This document shows, piece by piece, positions 46,466 to 58,093 of a DNA stretch of 64,000 nucleotides. Every line of letters begins with the position of its first letter. Position 1 is the first letter of the stretch. Under the pieces are notes generated by a model, which was not told the origin of the DNA, made no database searches, and was given only the letters and a program-made list of their open reading frames with translations. Location: contig NC_035164.2 of the NCBI RefSeq assembly GCF_001659605.2, positions 8,667,038-8,731,037 on the forward strand, in the 5' to 3' direction. The DNA is from Manihot esculenta. Its lineage: Eukaryota > Streptophyta > Magnoliopsida > Malpighiales > Euphorbiaceae. The position numbers and the translations under genes were made by a program.

Positions 46466-47848
46466 TCAAAACATATGGAAGTGAAAAGTACCTGTCACCG
46501 CCATGTCTGATGTGTAGGCCTCTTGCTGTGTCAAAGCGAAGATCCGTGCTGGTACTGATGGACCTTCATCTGGGGAACTTGTGAAAGAAGGAGTGATTTC
46601 GCTCCCTCTGCCTCTGCCCAAAGTCATAGCTAGAGCTCCTGGTTGCGTCACTCTGTTTGAGGCTGTCTGCTGGGACTGTGTTATCAATGTCACAGTGGAA
46701 CACTCACGTGCTATGTGTCCCTCCTGTCCACACCTGAAACATGCTGTTGTCCCCACTAAACAGACTCCCTTGTGCATCCTACCGCACCTCGGACATTTGG
46801 AGTTGTTCAAACCAGAGCTCAATCCCTCACCTATTCCCAGACCAGACTTGATCTGCTTCCAGAACTTGTTCTTCTTTGATCGTCTGAGGCCTCTACCTCC
46901 CTTCTTCCTTTCTATACCAGCCTCGTGCAGAGGGGAGAGATTCACATCACTTGTCCCTACAAGTTTGGCACTAGCTTCTCTCTTCTGTGCCATAGCTACT
47001 ATATCATGGAACCTCTGCCTTGCGATATCTAGAAAAGTCCCTTCGGCAAACTCTGTTGTAAACTGCTCCCAGGATAAGCTTCCTACCCTCGGGTTCACAT
47101 ACTGGGTAAACCATTCCCTCGCTTTTTCACATTTCAATGTGACCCCTGCCATCTGAATGGCTCTACTCTCACTGACTCCCAACTCATCGGTTATCAGCTT
47201 AACCATTCTAAGATACTCAACAGGGTCATCACCAGTCTCAAACTTAGGGCCATCTAACCTCAAATAATCTATCATCTTTACCTCACTTCCTCCAGGTGAA
47301 CTAGGCTTAGATAATTGGACAATTGGGGCTACTGGTTCTACTGGTGGTGGAGGAGGTGTAACATTCTCTGAGGTAGGGTTTACTAAACTTGGATAACCAA
47401 AGAAGGGTGGAAACATGGTATACTGGGGATGTGGAGGGTAAAAAGGAGGATAGGGCATAAAGGTGGGATATGGGTGATAACTAGGAAACTCTGATGTACC
47501 TCTCATCGGGTACTCTGCCCCCCACTGGTAGGGTGGATACTGAGGTGGAACAAATCTCGAGGCCTGAGTGCCTCCGTGAGACTCACCCATATCTCCTCCT
47601 AACCTGCTCATGCCAAAGCTACCCTCTCTACTCTGCTCATCCTCCTCTATTTCTCGCATAAATCCTGACATAGCACTCTGGACAACTCCCCTTCTACTCT
47701 CATCACTAGACCTTCTAGGGTCCCTTGATGTACCTTCTCTGCTTAAACTATCTGACATTGCCCTTTGCAGAACAGGGAGATGAGCATCCATATCCTCATC
47801 CTCCAACGGAGCTCCTGTCAATCGAGCAGATCGACGAGTTCCTCTCAT
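46466..47848 (-). CDS. gag: D copy 3 Gag (460 codons from the conserved start)
   Basis: The translation is the same as copy 2. The start at 47848 follows a TTTTCAG acceptor-like site by a few bases. Both zinc knuckles are complete, with all Cys and His in place, while the capsid core lacks about 63 residues compared with C, A and B. That an open Gag persists beside a ruined pol could reflect recent spread of the derivative, or selection for a packaging or dominant role. The sequence alone does not decide. Confidence 0.75.
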   Translation of the reverse strand: MRGTRRSARLTGAPLEDEDMDAHLPVLQRAMSDSLSREGTSRDPRRSSDESRRGVVQSAMSGFMREIEEDEQSREGSFGMSRLGGDMGESHGGTQASRFVPPQYPPYQWGAEYPMRGTSEFPSYHPYPTFMPYPPFYPPHPQYTMFPPFFGYPSLVNPTSENVTPPPPPVEPVAPIVQLSKPSSPGGSEVKMIDYLRLDGPKFETGDDPVEYLRMVKLITDELGVSESRAIQMAGVTLKCEKAREWFTQYVNPRVGSLSWEQFTTEFAEGTFLDIARQRFHDIVAMAQKREASAKLVGTSDVNLSPLHEAGIERKKGGRGLRRSKKNKFWKQIKSGLGIGEGLSSGLNNSKCPRCGRMHKGVCLVGTTACFRCGQEGHIARECSTVTLITQSQQTASNRVTQPGALAMTLGRGRGSEITPSFTSSPDEGPSVPARIFALTQQEAYTSDMAVTGTFHFHMF

Positions 47849-48126
47849 CCTGTTTCTGAAAAGCACAACATCACACAAAACATCAAATGATCCATGTGAG
47901 AACACATGAATCCTCAACACATATAGCTAACATATCAATAATGCACATGCATCTCATCATGGCATTTCACATCAGCATGCAAAATAAGACTACACATCTT
48001 ATCCTAGTGGACATGATTTTACCTATTGTGCTTCCCTTCCTATACCAGACAACACCTCTTTCCGATGTGGGATATCTCTAATCCTTGAACAAAGTTGCTC
48101 AACACACCGTACTCTTGAGGCCCTAT

Positions 48127-48138
48127 GCTCTGATACCA
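48127..48138 (-). other. D copy 3 primer-binding site
   Basis: Sense TGGTATCAGAGC, three bases from LTR copy 4. Confidence 0.75.
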
Positions 48139-48141
48139 ATC

Positions 48142-50440
48142 TGTAACGACCCGGAAACCGGTACCCCTCAGTAACGGTCCGAACCATCACTGGCACTAGG
48201 ATCCAGATCGGCTTAAGGCCGCCGGGACCCGTAGTTAGCCAACTATACTCTCTGTGTACCTGATAAATCCCATACATGATACAAAACGACTCAACAATCC
48301 TGTAAAACTCTGTAGGCTTAACAACTGCTACTCAGATATGTCAATCTGAAATGACCCTCAGGGCCTATACCAGGGACTACCACCTGCTGTGGTTCAAGGG
48401 ATTGAAACCCTTTTCATCTATAACACATTCCACTGGTATCTCATCAAAGCCATACATTAAGCCTACTCACACATTTCTCATCAAGAAACGTAAAACAGGA
48501 TTCATGTACAAAGGGATAGATCATACATCACACTATAGCAATAACACTAGGGAAAGCACTAGTCTATCCAGTATTTGACAGTACATATCCATACATTACA
48601 ATTAATCTTTTAATTACATCATGTCCACTATTCTATTACAAACATACATTCATGCATCTCCTTCCTCTTTACTCTTGCTGACTTTGACTTCTCACAGCTA
48701 ATCTCAGAACCTGCAAAACTGGGGTTAAGGGAGTGGGATGAGCTCTAGAGCCCAGTGAGGAGGAACAGTACAACAATTCATACATTATATGCTCTCATGG
48801 AATGCATCACATCACAAACATATCATCTCAAGGATGAACTTGTCACCATAGCCCTCTACATACATAATAGTATGTCCGACTGTGCCAGGGGCGATTAGGC
48901 CACACCTGGACTTCTCTTAACTAATTCATAGCATAACATGACCAACTGTGCCAGGGGCGATTAGGCCATCACCTGGACTTCTCTTTTCTCTGATCTGACA
49001 GCCCGGCTGTCTAACTCATAGTACCAGGAGCGACCTGGACTATCCAGGGGCAACCTGGTATGGCTATCTCATGCCATATCTCATCTGATCTCATAGTATC
49101 TCAGCTGATATCAAGGGCTAGGGATCATTCAATGTTCATCCACACAAATATCATCTTATGCAATGCAGCATATTCGTGAATTCTAATGCAACACAACCTA
49201 ATATAAAACATGGCATTTTATGATGCATGGATCATGCTGAAACATGTTATTTCTCAAGTTAAAACATTAAGTTAGTTCCACTCACCTGTAGCCTCTGCTT
49301 GGCTAACTCTGGGCTAACTAGCTCTGGACCAACTCTAACTCTGAAGACTGCTAAACACCTCGTTTCCTCGGGTCCAATCCTACAATGGAGGACTCAGATG
49401 AGGTACCAAACATACTATTAATAACTCTTAAACAACTTCCCAGAACCCCTCTAAAACACCTCAAAACATGCATGCAAAACAAGCAAAGGAAGGCTGGACA
49501 GGGCACCTTCGGCAGCACCTTCGGCGGCCGAATGTCTCCTCCAGAGACGAAAGTCAGGCATGTTCGGCGGCCTAACTTGGACTTTCGGCGGCCGAACCTG
49601 AGTTCATCCATAACTCAGTTTCGTGCACAAGGACGCCTGCCAGTCCCTCCATCACCTGCTCAGCCCTCAATACATGCATTTAACCCCTCTAAAACATGCA
49701 TAAACACTTTAACAAGCATAAAGGAGCTTAAAACAACTTAAACTCCAACAAAACAACAAACATAACACATAATCAAACTTCTCCATAAACTCATCAAAAC
49801 TAACCTAAGCATGCAACTCATGCATCTGCTTCCATAACCTCTTTAAAAAGCTGTTAAAACTCATTAAAACAAACTTAAAGACTTCCCTTACCTCCTGAAA
49901 TCAGAAGAGGAACAACCTGAACACCGAACTCAGCAACTCCTCTTCACACTTTACCAAAACCTCACTTTTCTCTCTTTTTTTCCAAAACGTTCAAACCCTT
50001 TGCAAATGACCAACCCTCTGCATAAGCTGATAAAAAGCTTGCAGATGAGTCAAGGGAGACGTGGCCTCATCTCTGGTCATGATCTGGAGGTGAACACCTG
50101 GCCAAATCACGGACTGAGGAGCATGCACAACTTAGCCGACCACCCCAGTTTCGGCTGCCGAAACTGCATGCAAAACCATGCAACTTTCGGGGGCCGAACT
50201 TAACCTTCGGGGGCCGAACATTGGGCACTTTCGGCGGCCGAACTTAACATTCGGGGGCCGAACCTGGCAAATGTCCCCATGGTCTTTTCTCTTCAAAACT
50301 CAATCCTTTTTATTTAAAAATCATTAAAATACTTAAAAATCTTTTAGAAAATCTTCACTCTACCCTTCTAGAAACCTCCGACATCCTCGAATTCCACCGG
50401 ACGGTAAGAATTCCGATGCCTGAGCTAGCCGGGTATTACA
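48142..50440 (-). repeat. D LTR copy 4 (2299 bp, 5' LTR)
   Basis: The outer 5' LTR of the array. Diagnostic bases C at 48408 and A at 49052. Exon-2-like block at 49286-49379 (94 nt), longer than in the other elements. Donor AGGAG|GTAAG near 49890. Confidence 0.9.
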
Positions 50441-53400
50441 AACACACAACCTAATCCCACTCGGGACGCATCACAGAATACTGTGAAGTCTTCATCACTA
50501 GTAGGCAGAGCTAACACCGGTGCTGAAGTTAATCTTCTCTTTAACTCTTCAAAGCTCTCTTCACATTGGTCAGACCATGTGAATCTCTGGTTCTTTCTGG
50601 TTAATCTGGTCATAGGAGCCGCTATCTTGGAGAAGTCCTGAACGAACCTCCTGTAGTAGCCTGCCAAACCCAAGAAACTCTTGACCTCTGTCACTGTGGT
50701 GGGTCTAGGCCAATTGGCTACAGCTTCTATCTTCTTGGGGTCCACTGCTATACCTTGATCTGACACTACATGCCCCAAGAATGAAATGCTCCTTAGCCAG
50801 AACTCACACTTGGAGAACTTGGCATATAACCCATGCTCTCTCAAGGTCTGCAGGACTATCCTCAGATGATGGGCATGCTCCTCTGCATTCCTGGAATACA
50901 CCAAGATATCATCTATGAAGACAATAACAAAGTGATCCAGGTACTCTCTGAAAACTCGGTTCATGAGATCCATGAATGCTGCAGGGGCGTTAGTCAACCC
51001 GAACGGCATCACTAAGAACTCATAATGCCCATATCTGGTCCTGAAAGCTGTCTTAGGTACATCCTCTTCCCTAATTCTCAGCTGATGATAGCCCGATCTC
51101 AGATCTATCTTAGAAAAACAACCTGCTCCTGCTAGCTGGTCGAATAGATCATCGATCCTGGGAAGGGGATACTTATTCTTGGTAGTGACTTTGTTCAACT
51201 GCCTGTAGTCGATACAAAGTCTAAGGGATCCATCCTTTTTCTTGACAAACAACACTGGAGCACCCCAGGGTGAGGTACTTGGACGGATGAAACCCTTATC
51301 TACCAACTCCTGTAGCTGCTCTTTCAACTCTTTTAGCTCTGCTGGTGCCATCCTGTAGGGAGGAATAGAGATCGGTCTGGTACCAGGCACTAACTCTATC
51401 TCGAACTCTATTTCCCTATCAGGTGGTAGTCCTGGAAGCTCATCTGGAAACACATCTGGGAACTCTCTGACTACGGGCACTGAACTGGGGTCCCTAACCT
51501 GACGGTCTAGCTCTCTCACATGAGCTAGATACCCCTGACATCCCCTCTTGAGCAACCTACGAGCCTGTAGGGCTGATATCAGACCTCTAGGCATGCCCCT
51601 CCTGTCTCCTCTGAAGACAAACTCAGATCCATCCTCATCTCTGAACTTAACTACCTTGTCTCTGCAGTCCAAGGTAGCACCATATGCAGATAGCCAATCC
51701 ATCCCTAGAATGACGTCAAAATCTGTCAACTCTAGAACCACAAGGTCAGCTGGAAGGCATCTACCATCTAAAAACACTGGACTATGTCGACAGACTGTCT
51801 CTGCCAACGATGGATCACACTTAGGGCCACTGACCCATAGGGGACACTCTAACCCAGACGTCATCAAACCCACTCTCTCTATGGCTCTGGGAGCAACAAA
51901 GGAATGCGAAGCACCAGGGTCTAACAAAGCATACACCTCAGAACACCCAATGAGAAGATTACCTGACACCACGGTGTTAGAAGTGTTTGCCTCCTGCTGT
52001 GTCATCGTGAAAATCCGTGCCGGAGCTGACGGACCTCCACCTCTGGGACCTGCAGATGAAGAGGCTGACCCTCTCCCTCTGCCTCTGCCCTGCGTCATAA
52101 CTGAAGCTGGTGGCTGTGGCATGCTAGCTGGAGCTGTTTGCTGGGATGGTGCCGTGAAAGATGCCTGAGGGCACTCACGAGCCATGTGTCCCTCCTGGCC
52201 GCACCTGTAACATCCTGTAATCCCCAAACGACAAACTCCTCTGTGCGCCTTACCACACCGACCACACACTGGAACCTCTGAGCCTGAACTCATGCCACTG
52301 CCTAATCCCAGACCTGCTTTAATCTTATTCCAGAACTTATTCTTCCTCGACTTCTGCGTGGAACCACTCCACTTCTTACCACTGGAAGTTGCTGCACCCT
52401 GTGAAGAGGGATCTGACTTACCCCTACCTGGGGTCTTAGAACCTGAAGACTGTGCCGGCTGCTGTTTCACTGTACCCTGTATAATGGCACTAGCCTCCAT
52501 CCTCCGTGCTAAATCCACCACGGTGTGGAAACTCTCCCTCTCGGCTGCATGGATCAAAGAGGAATACCTGGAATGCAGTTTCATAGCATACCTCCTAGCC
52601 TTTTTCTGTTCCGTGTCATAGGCCTGTCCTGCATACCGCAGCAACTCCAGAAACCTGTCAGTAAACTCATCAATACTCATATCCTCAGTCTGCTTAAGCT
52701 GCTCAAACTCTATCATCTTTAGCTCTTTCGAGCTATCTGGGAATGCCCATCCGGCAAACTCATTAGCAAACTCCTCCCAAGACATGTTATCCAACCTAGG
52801 GTCCACATAGACGCCAAACCATTCCTTCGCCTTCTTACATTTTAAAGTGAACCCTGCCATCTGAATGGCTCTGGTATCATCTGCCCCTAGCTCATCTGCT
52901 ATCATCTTAACTGCTTTAATGTACTCAAACGGATCATCTCCTGATTGGTACTTAGGAGCATCTAACTTTAGGTAATCAGTCATCTTTACCTTGCTCCTCA
53001 CAGATGGGCCAGGTTGAGGTGTTTGGATAACTGGGGCTTCTGGTTGTACCACTGGTGGTGGTGGGGGAGGTGCAGAACTTTCTGGTGTAGAGTATGCTGG
53101 ACTGGGGTAAAAAGGTGAGGGTGGATACATGGGATATGGTGGATATGGGGGGTAATACGGTGGATAAGGCATATATGTGGGATATGGGTGAAAACTAGGA
53201 TAATCCGATGTACCTCCCATCGAATATCTTGGGCCCTGTGGGTAGGGCTGATAGTGGGGTGGATAACCATACCCCGAGGCCTGACCGCCTCCCTGTGATG
53301 ATCCCACATCCTCCTCTGTAGTGCCAACACCTAACCCTCCATCCCTTCTTGGATCCATATCCATCTCTTCCCTTGTATCACTCGATCTTCTTCTCTGTTC

Positions 53401-53565
53401 TGTCTCCCTCCTGCTTTCATCAAAAGACCTTCTAGGGTCCCTTGATGATCTTTCTCTGCCTGCCCTTTGGGACATAGCTCTTGGCAAAGCAGGGGGACGC
53501 CCTTCCATACCCTCATTCTCGGGCGGAGCTCCAGTCAATCTAGCTGATCGACGGGTTCCTCTCAT
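50441..53565 (-). pseudogene. gag-pol: C gag-pol, 5' part: Gag, zinc knuckles, protease, RT, RNase H start
   Basis: One open frame of over 1000 codons, cut in RNase H by D. Numbering from an upstream in-frame Met at 53583 (conserved start [10 protein letters not shown] at residue 7): Pro/Tyr-rich segment 104-185; Gag core 198-370; zinc knuckles 440-451 and 458-471; protease with DPGASHSF at 555; RT about 745-930 with FIDD at 889-892; RNase H from about 1030 ([10 protein letters not shown]). No stop or frameshift is seen, so protease, RT and Gag look intact. The last four residues and the stop come from the D LTR. Confidence 0.92.
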
Positions 53566-53843
53566 CTTAGCTTCTGAAAACATAACATGAACTTTAGCAT
53601 CATAGGATCCACATGAACCCTCAACTCATAGCATAACATATCATAGCATATCATTAAATGCACATGCATAAAATCATGGCATTACACATCAAGACAGGAC
53701 TCAACATCCTATCCTAGTGGACATGATCTTCCTATTGTGCTTGCCCTCGAAAACAACCTCTTTCCGATGTGAGATATCTCGAATCCCTGAGCATCTTAGC
53801 TCAGCACACCGTACTCTAGAGGCCCTATGCTCTGATACCAATC
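53566..53843 (-). other. C leader with splice acceptor and primer-binding site
   Basis: Primer site TGGTATCAGAGC at 53840-53829. The acceptor-like TTATGTTTTCAG ends at 53574, nine bases before the conserved ATG, with ATGCTAAAG (branch-like) about 20 bp upstream. No gene. Confidence 0.6.
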
Positions 53844-56133
53844 TGTAACAGCCCGATTACCGGACCATCACCGGCACTAGGATCCAGATCGGCTTAAGGC
53901 CGCCGGGACCCGTAGTAAGCCTACTGTCAACTCAGTGTACCTGATAAATCCCATACATGATCATACTTAAGCTTAAAACTGTTACTTACTCTTTTTGTTT
54001 TTTTTTTTTTGTTTCTAACTTTCTTTTCTTGAAACTTTTCTCTTTCTTTTCTCTAAAACTTTAAACTCTTTCTCATACACTAAGCTTAGACTATGCATGC
54101 TCTGTCTGTATGCACTCAGAGAGTGATACCTACTATGGTACCATACAGTAACTACAGAGATAGAAAAACTACCATGCACCAAGCTTAGCTAAACATAAAA
54201 TGATCATGTGCAAAGAGATAAACATACACTAGGGCCAAGCACAATTCTATAACTCCATACATAACTTGCTATTACATCATTTCTATACATTACATAAACT
54301 CTGTACTGTACATCATTATCATTCTCATGTCCACTATTCTATACTATTACATATGCCTTTTACCCTTGCTATCTCTTTCTCTTTCTCTTCTCTGAGGCCC
54401 TGAAAAATGGGGTTAGGGAGAGGGATGAGCTGCTAAAGCCCAGTGAGCAGAATCTATAAAAATCACATTTAAAACATGCTATCATATGATGCATCACTGC
54501 ACAAACATTTCACATCTCGGATTGGACATGATCCCAAAACTCCCTCTGTCGGTGCCCGGCCCCCAAAGGAGCTCACACAGGTCTTTCACTAACTACTCAT
54601 GGTGCCCGACCCTATAAGGGCTCTCACAGGACTCATCCAAGGTAAATGCCCGGCCCCAAAGGAGCTCACACAGGACATACAATAATGACAGACTTATGGG
54701 CTATTGAGATCGCCTCGGTCCAATCCACATATACAAGTAATAATGCAATGCCTCAACTTGGTGAATACTAATGCAAAGCATCCTATATAACCATGGCATT
54801 AATGATGCATGAATCATGCTAAAACAGTTCTTAACTTTTAAAATCAAGTTCTGTTCCACTCACCTCTGGCAACTGCTGAGCAGTCTTTGTCACTCTAACT
54901 CTGTGGGCCTCCTTGGTCTCTCGGGTCCGTACCTACACAGGTGGACTCAAATGAGGACCAAACTTACTTAAACATAACTCTTAATATCTCCCCAAAACCC
55001 CTCTAAAACATCATAGGCATGCATGGAAAAATGGGCAAAAGAAGGCTGGACAGAGCACCTTCGGCGGCACTTTCGGCGGCCGAAACCCCTCTCCAGAGAC
55101 GAAACTCATGCATGTTCGGCGGCACCTTCGGCGGCCGAAAGCCTCGTCCAGAGACGAAACTCATGCACTTTCGGCGGCCGAACTCCCTCTTTCGGCGGCC
55201 GAAAGTCTCTTTCTCACCCAAAAGCCTAGCTTTCGGGGGCAAGGTTTGGCAGCCGAAACTGCCTCCACAAGGGGTTCGGCGGCCGAACCTTGCTTCGGCG
55301 GCCGAACCTGGATTCTCCAGAAAGGCAGAATCCGAGCACAACTCATGCTCTCAGCCTCCAAACTCCTATCAAACACCCATAACATGCATACCAACACTTC
55401 TCAACCAATCTATAACATTTCTCATGCATAGGGGCCTAAACACTAGCTCAAACCCCAAAAACAACAACAAAACTCATACTAACTCATATGATTAACATAT
55501 GCTCAAACTCATGCTTATACCCCAAAACATGCCATAAAACTCTCTAAAACTCTTACACCTTGCTTTAAACATAAGGGGAGGTGAGGATCCATGCTTACCT
55601 CTTGAAGACCTAGAGGATTGATGATCCAAGCTTGGAGATGGGGGAAAACGCAATCAAAATCTCCAAGTGCTCAACTTTGCTTCCTTTTGCTCAAATCTCT
55701 AAAACAAAGCTCAAATCAAGTTAAACCATGCAAGATTTGAGGAAAACATGAAAAATCACACCAAGGAGAGCTTGAACCTACCTTTGACCCAAAAACAGAG
55801 TGTTTATCACTCAAGTCTCGGGCAAAGGGGCTTTTGTAGTGACCAACCGACTCTTCCTTCGGCGGCCTAACGTGCATGCGAAACCATGCAACTTTCGGCG
55901 GCCGAACTTCACCTTCGGCGGCCGAACCTGGCTTTTGTCCCCTTGGCCTTTTTCATTTCAAAACTCACTTTTCTTAACTCAAAACATGCAAACATGATAA
56001 AAACACTTAAAAACAGCTTAAAAACCTTTCTTATACCCTTAGGGCAAGCTCCGACATCCTCGAATCCCGACTTCCAACGGAAAATCCGCCGGAACGTAGG
56101 AATTCCAATACCGGGGTCTAGCCGGGTATTACA
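53844..56133 (-). repeat. 5' LTR of C (2290 bp)
   Basis: Pairs with 23574-25863. In sense: U3 motifs (55930-55870), a weak TATA-like ACTACAAAAG (55840-55831), a donor at 55598, a motif cluster (55317-55051), exon 2 (54932-54864), minisatellite units and the U5 block. Confidence 0.92.
54864..54932 (-). other. Predicted leader exon 2 in LTR C
   Basis: 69 nt bounded in sense by CACCTGTGTAG and CCAGAG|GTGAGTGG. The interior differs from A and E more than the borders do. Confidence 0.45.
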
Positions 56134-56138
56134 GTATT
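56134..56138 (+). other. Target-site duplication GTATT, right copy (C insertion)
   Basis: Matches 23569-23573. Confidence 0.95.
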
Positions 56139-58093
56139 TTGCAATCATAGTCACTAAGCAGTTCTACCCATCTTCTCTGCCTCAGATTCAGATCCCTCTG
56201 ACTCAAGATGTACTGCAGGCTCTTATGATCTGTGAAGATCTCACATTTAACCCTGTAAAGGTAGTGCCTCCACATCTTGAGTGCAAAGATTACTGCTGCC
56301 ATCTCCAGGTCATGTGTAGGGTAATTCAACTCATGCTTCTTCAGCTGTCTAGAAGCATAAGCAATCACCCTTTCATTCTGCATGAACACACAACCCAGTC
56401 CCACACGGGACGCATCACAGAAAACTGTGAAATCCTCATTGCTAGCTGGCAAAGCTAACACTGGTGCTGACGTTAACCTCCTTTTAAGCTCTTCAAAACT
56501 CTCTTCGCACTGGTCAGTCCACACAAACTTCTAATTCTTCCTGGTTAGTCTGGTCAGAGGAGCTGCAATCTTTGAGAAGTCCTGAACGAACCTCCTGTAG
56601 TAACCTGCCAAACCCAAGAAACTTCTAATCTCTGTCACTGAAGTGGGTCTAGGCCAGTTAGCCGCAGCTTCTATCTTCTTGGGGTCCACCTCTATCCCAT
56701 TTTCTGACACTACATGCCCCAAGAACGAAATGCTCCTCAGCCAAAACTCACACTTAGAGAACTTGGCATACAAGCCATGTTCTCTCAAGGTCTGCAGAAC
56801 TAACCTCAGATGATGGGCATGCTCCTCTGCATTCCTAGAATACACTAAGATATCATCTATGAAGACAATAACAAAGTGATCCAGGTATTGGCTAAACACT
56901 ATGTTCATGAGATCCATGAATGCTGCAGGGGCGTTGGTTAACCCGAACGGCATTACAAGGAACTCATAATGCCCATATCTGGTCTTGAAAGCTGTCTTTG
57001 GCACATCCTCTTCTCTTATCCTCAGCTGATGGTACCCCGATCTTAGATCTATTTTGGAGAAACAACCTGCTCCGGCTAGCTGGTCAAATAGATCGTCGAT
57101 CCATGGCAGAGGGTACCTATTCTTGGTAGTGACTTTGTTCAACTGCCTGTAGTCGATACAAAGTCTAAGGGATCCATCCTTCTTCCTCACAAACAAGACT
57201 GGAGCACCCCAAGGTGAGGCACTCTGTCGGATGAAGCCCTTTTCTACCAGCTCTTGCAATTGTTCTTTCAGTTCCTTTAACTCAGCTGGAGCCATCCTGT
57301 AGGGAGGGATAGAGATCGGTCGGGTTCCAGGCATCAATTCGATTTCAAACTCTATCTCCCTAGCAGGTGGTAGACCTGGCAGCTCGTCTGGGAAGACATC
57401 CTGAAATTCTCTGACAACTGGCACTGAGGCTGGCTCCCTAACCTGACTGCTAAGCTCTCTCACATGAACCAAATACCCCCGACATCCCTTCCTAAGCAAC
57501 CTACGAGCCTGAAGAGCTGATATCAGACCTCTAGGTGTACCCCTCTTGTCTCCTCTGAAGACGACCTCTGACCCGTTCTGATCTCTGAACCTGACTACCT
57601 TGTCTCTGCAGTCCAAGGTAGCACCATGGGTAGATAGCCAATCCATCCCTAGAATGACGTCAAAGTCTGTCAAATCTAGAACCACAAGGTCGGCGGAGAG
57701 GCATCTTCCCTCAACAAAAACTGGACTGTACTGGCAGACTAACTCTGCCACTGACGGGTCACACTTGGGTCCACTGACCCATAGGGGACACTCTAACCCA
57801 GAGACTATCAGACCCAACCTCTCAACGGCTCTCGGAGCAATAAAAGAATGAGATGCACCCGGGTCCATTAATGCATACACATCAGAACACCCAATGATGA
57901 GATTACCTGACACCACGGTGTTGGATGTGTTAGCCTCCTGCTGTGTCATGGTGAAGATCCTGGCTGGAGCTGATGGACCTTCACCTCGGGAACCAGAAGA
58001 AGAGGCTGCCCCTCTCCCTCTACCTCTGCCACTGCCCTGAGTTGTGGCTGGAGCTGCTGGCTGTGCCACACTACCAGAAGCTATCTGTTGGGG
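56134..58093 (-). pseudogene. pol: B pol, 5' part: protease, RT, most of RNase H
   Basis: Same frame as B gag. Protease with [10 protein letters not shown] with [12 protein letters not shown] and FIDDILVYS; a TAG at 56533-56531 after TRLTRKN, where C has Gln; RNase H from [10 protein letters not shown] to DYDCKI, where C is inserted. Catalytic motifs are kept. The only coding defects visible here are that stop and the one at the gag end. Confidence 0.87.

Larger units (their letters stand above)
27840..50440 (-). mobile_element. Element D: tandem array of a non-autonomous, gag-bearing chromovirus derivative
   Basis: Four LTRs alternate with three internal regions: 27840-30138, 34720-36990, 41586-43884 and 48142-50440. 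The well-read unit has a period of 6556 bp. Only one 5-bp duplication flanks the entire array, so it arose from one insertion followed by LTR-LTR recombination, or was multiplied in assembly. Each internal region encodes Gag but no complete pol. The middle of the array (33858 to about 38400) is poor sequence. Confidence 0.85.
23574..56133 (-). mobile_element. Element C: youngest Tekay-type chromovirus, split by D
   Basis: On the - strand: 5' LTR 56133-53844, primer site, gag-pol 53565-50441, the D insertion, pol 27839-25971, hairpin and polypurine tract, 3' LTR 25863-23574. The two LTRs are both 2290 bp and look nearly identical by eye (a T/G difference near 25788 and 56048 was noticed). The flanking duplication is GTATT. 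Apart from D it has one in-frame stop. Confidence 0.92.
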
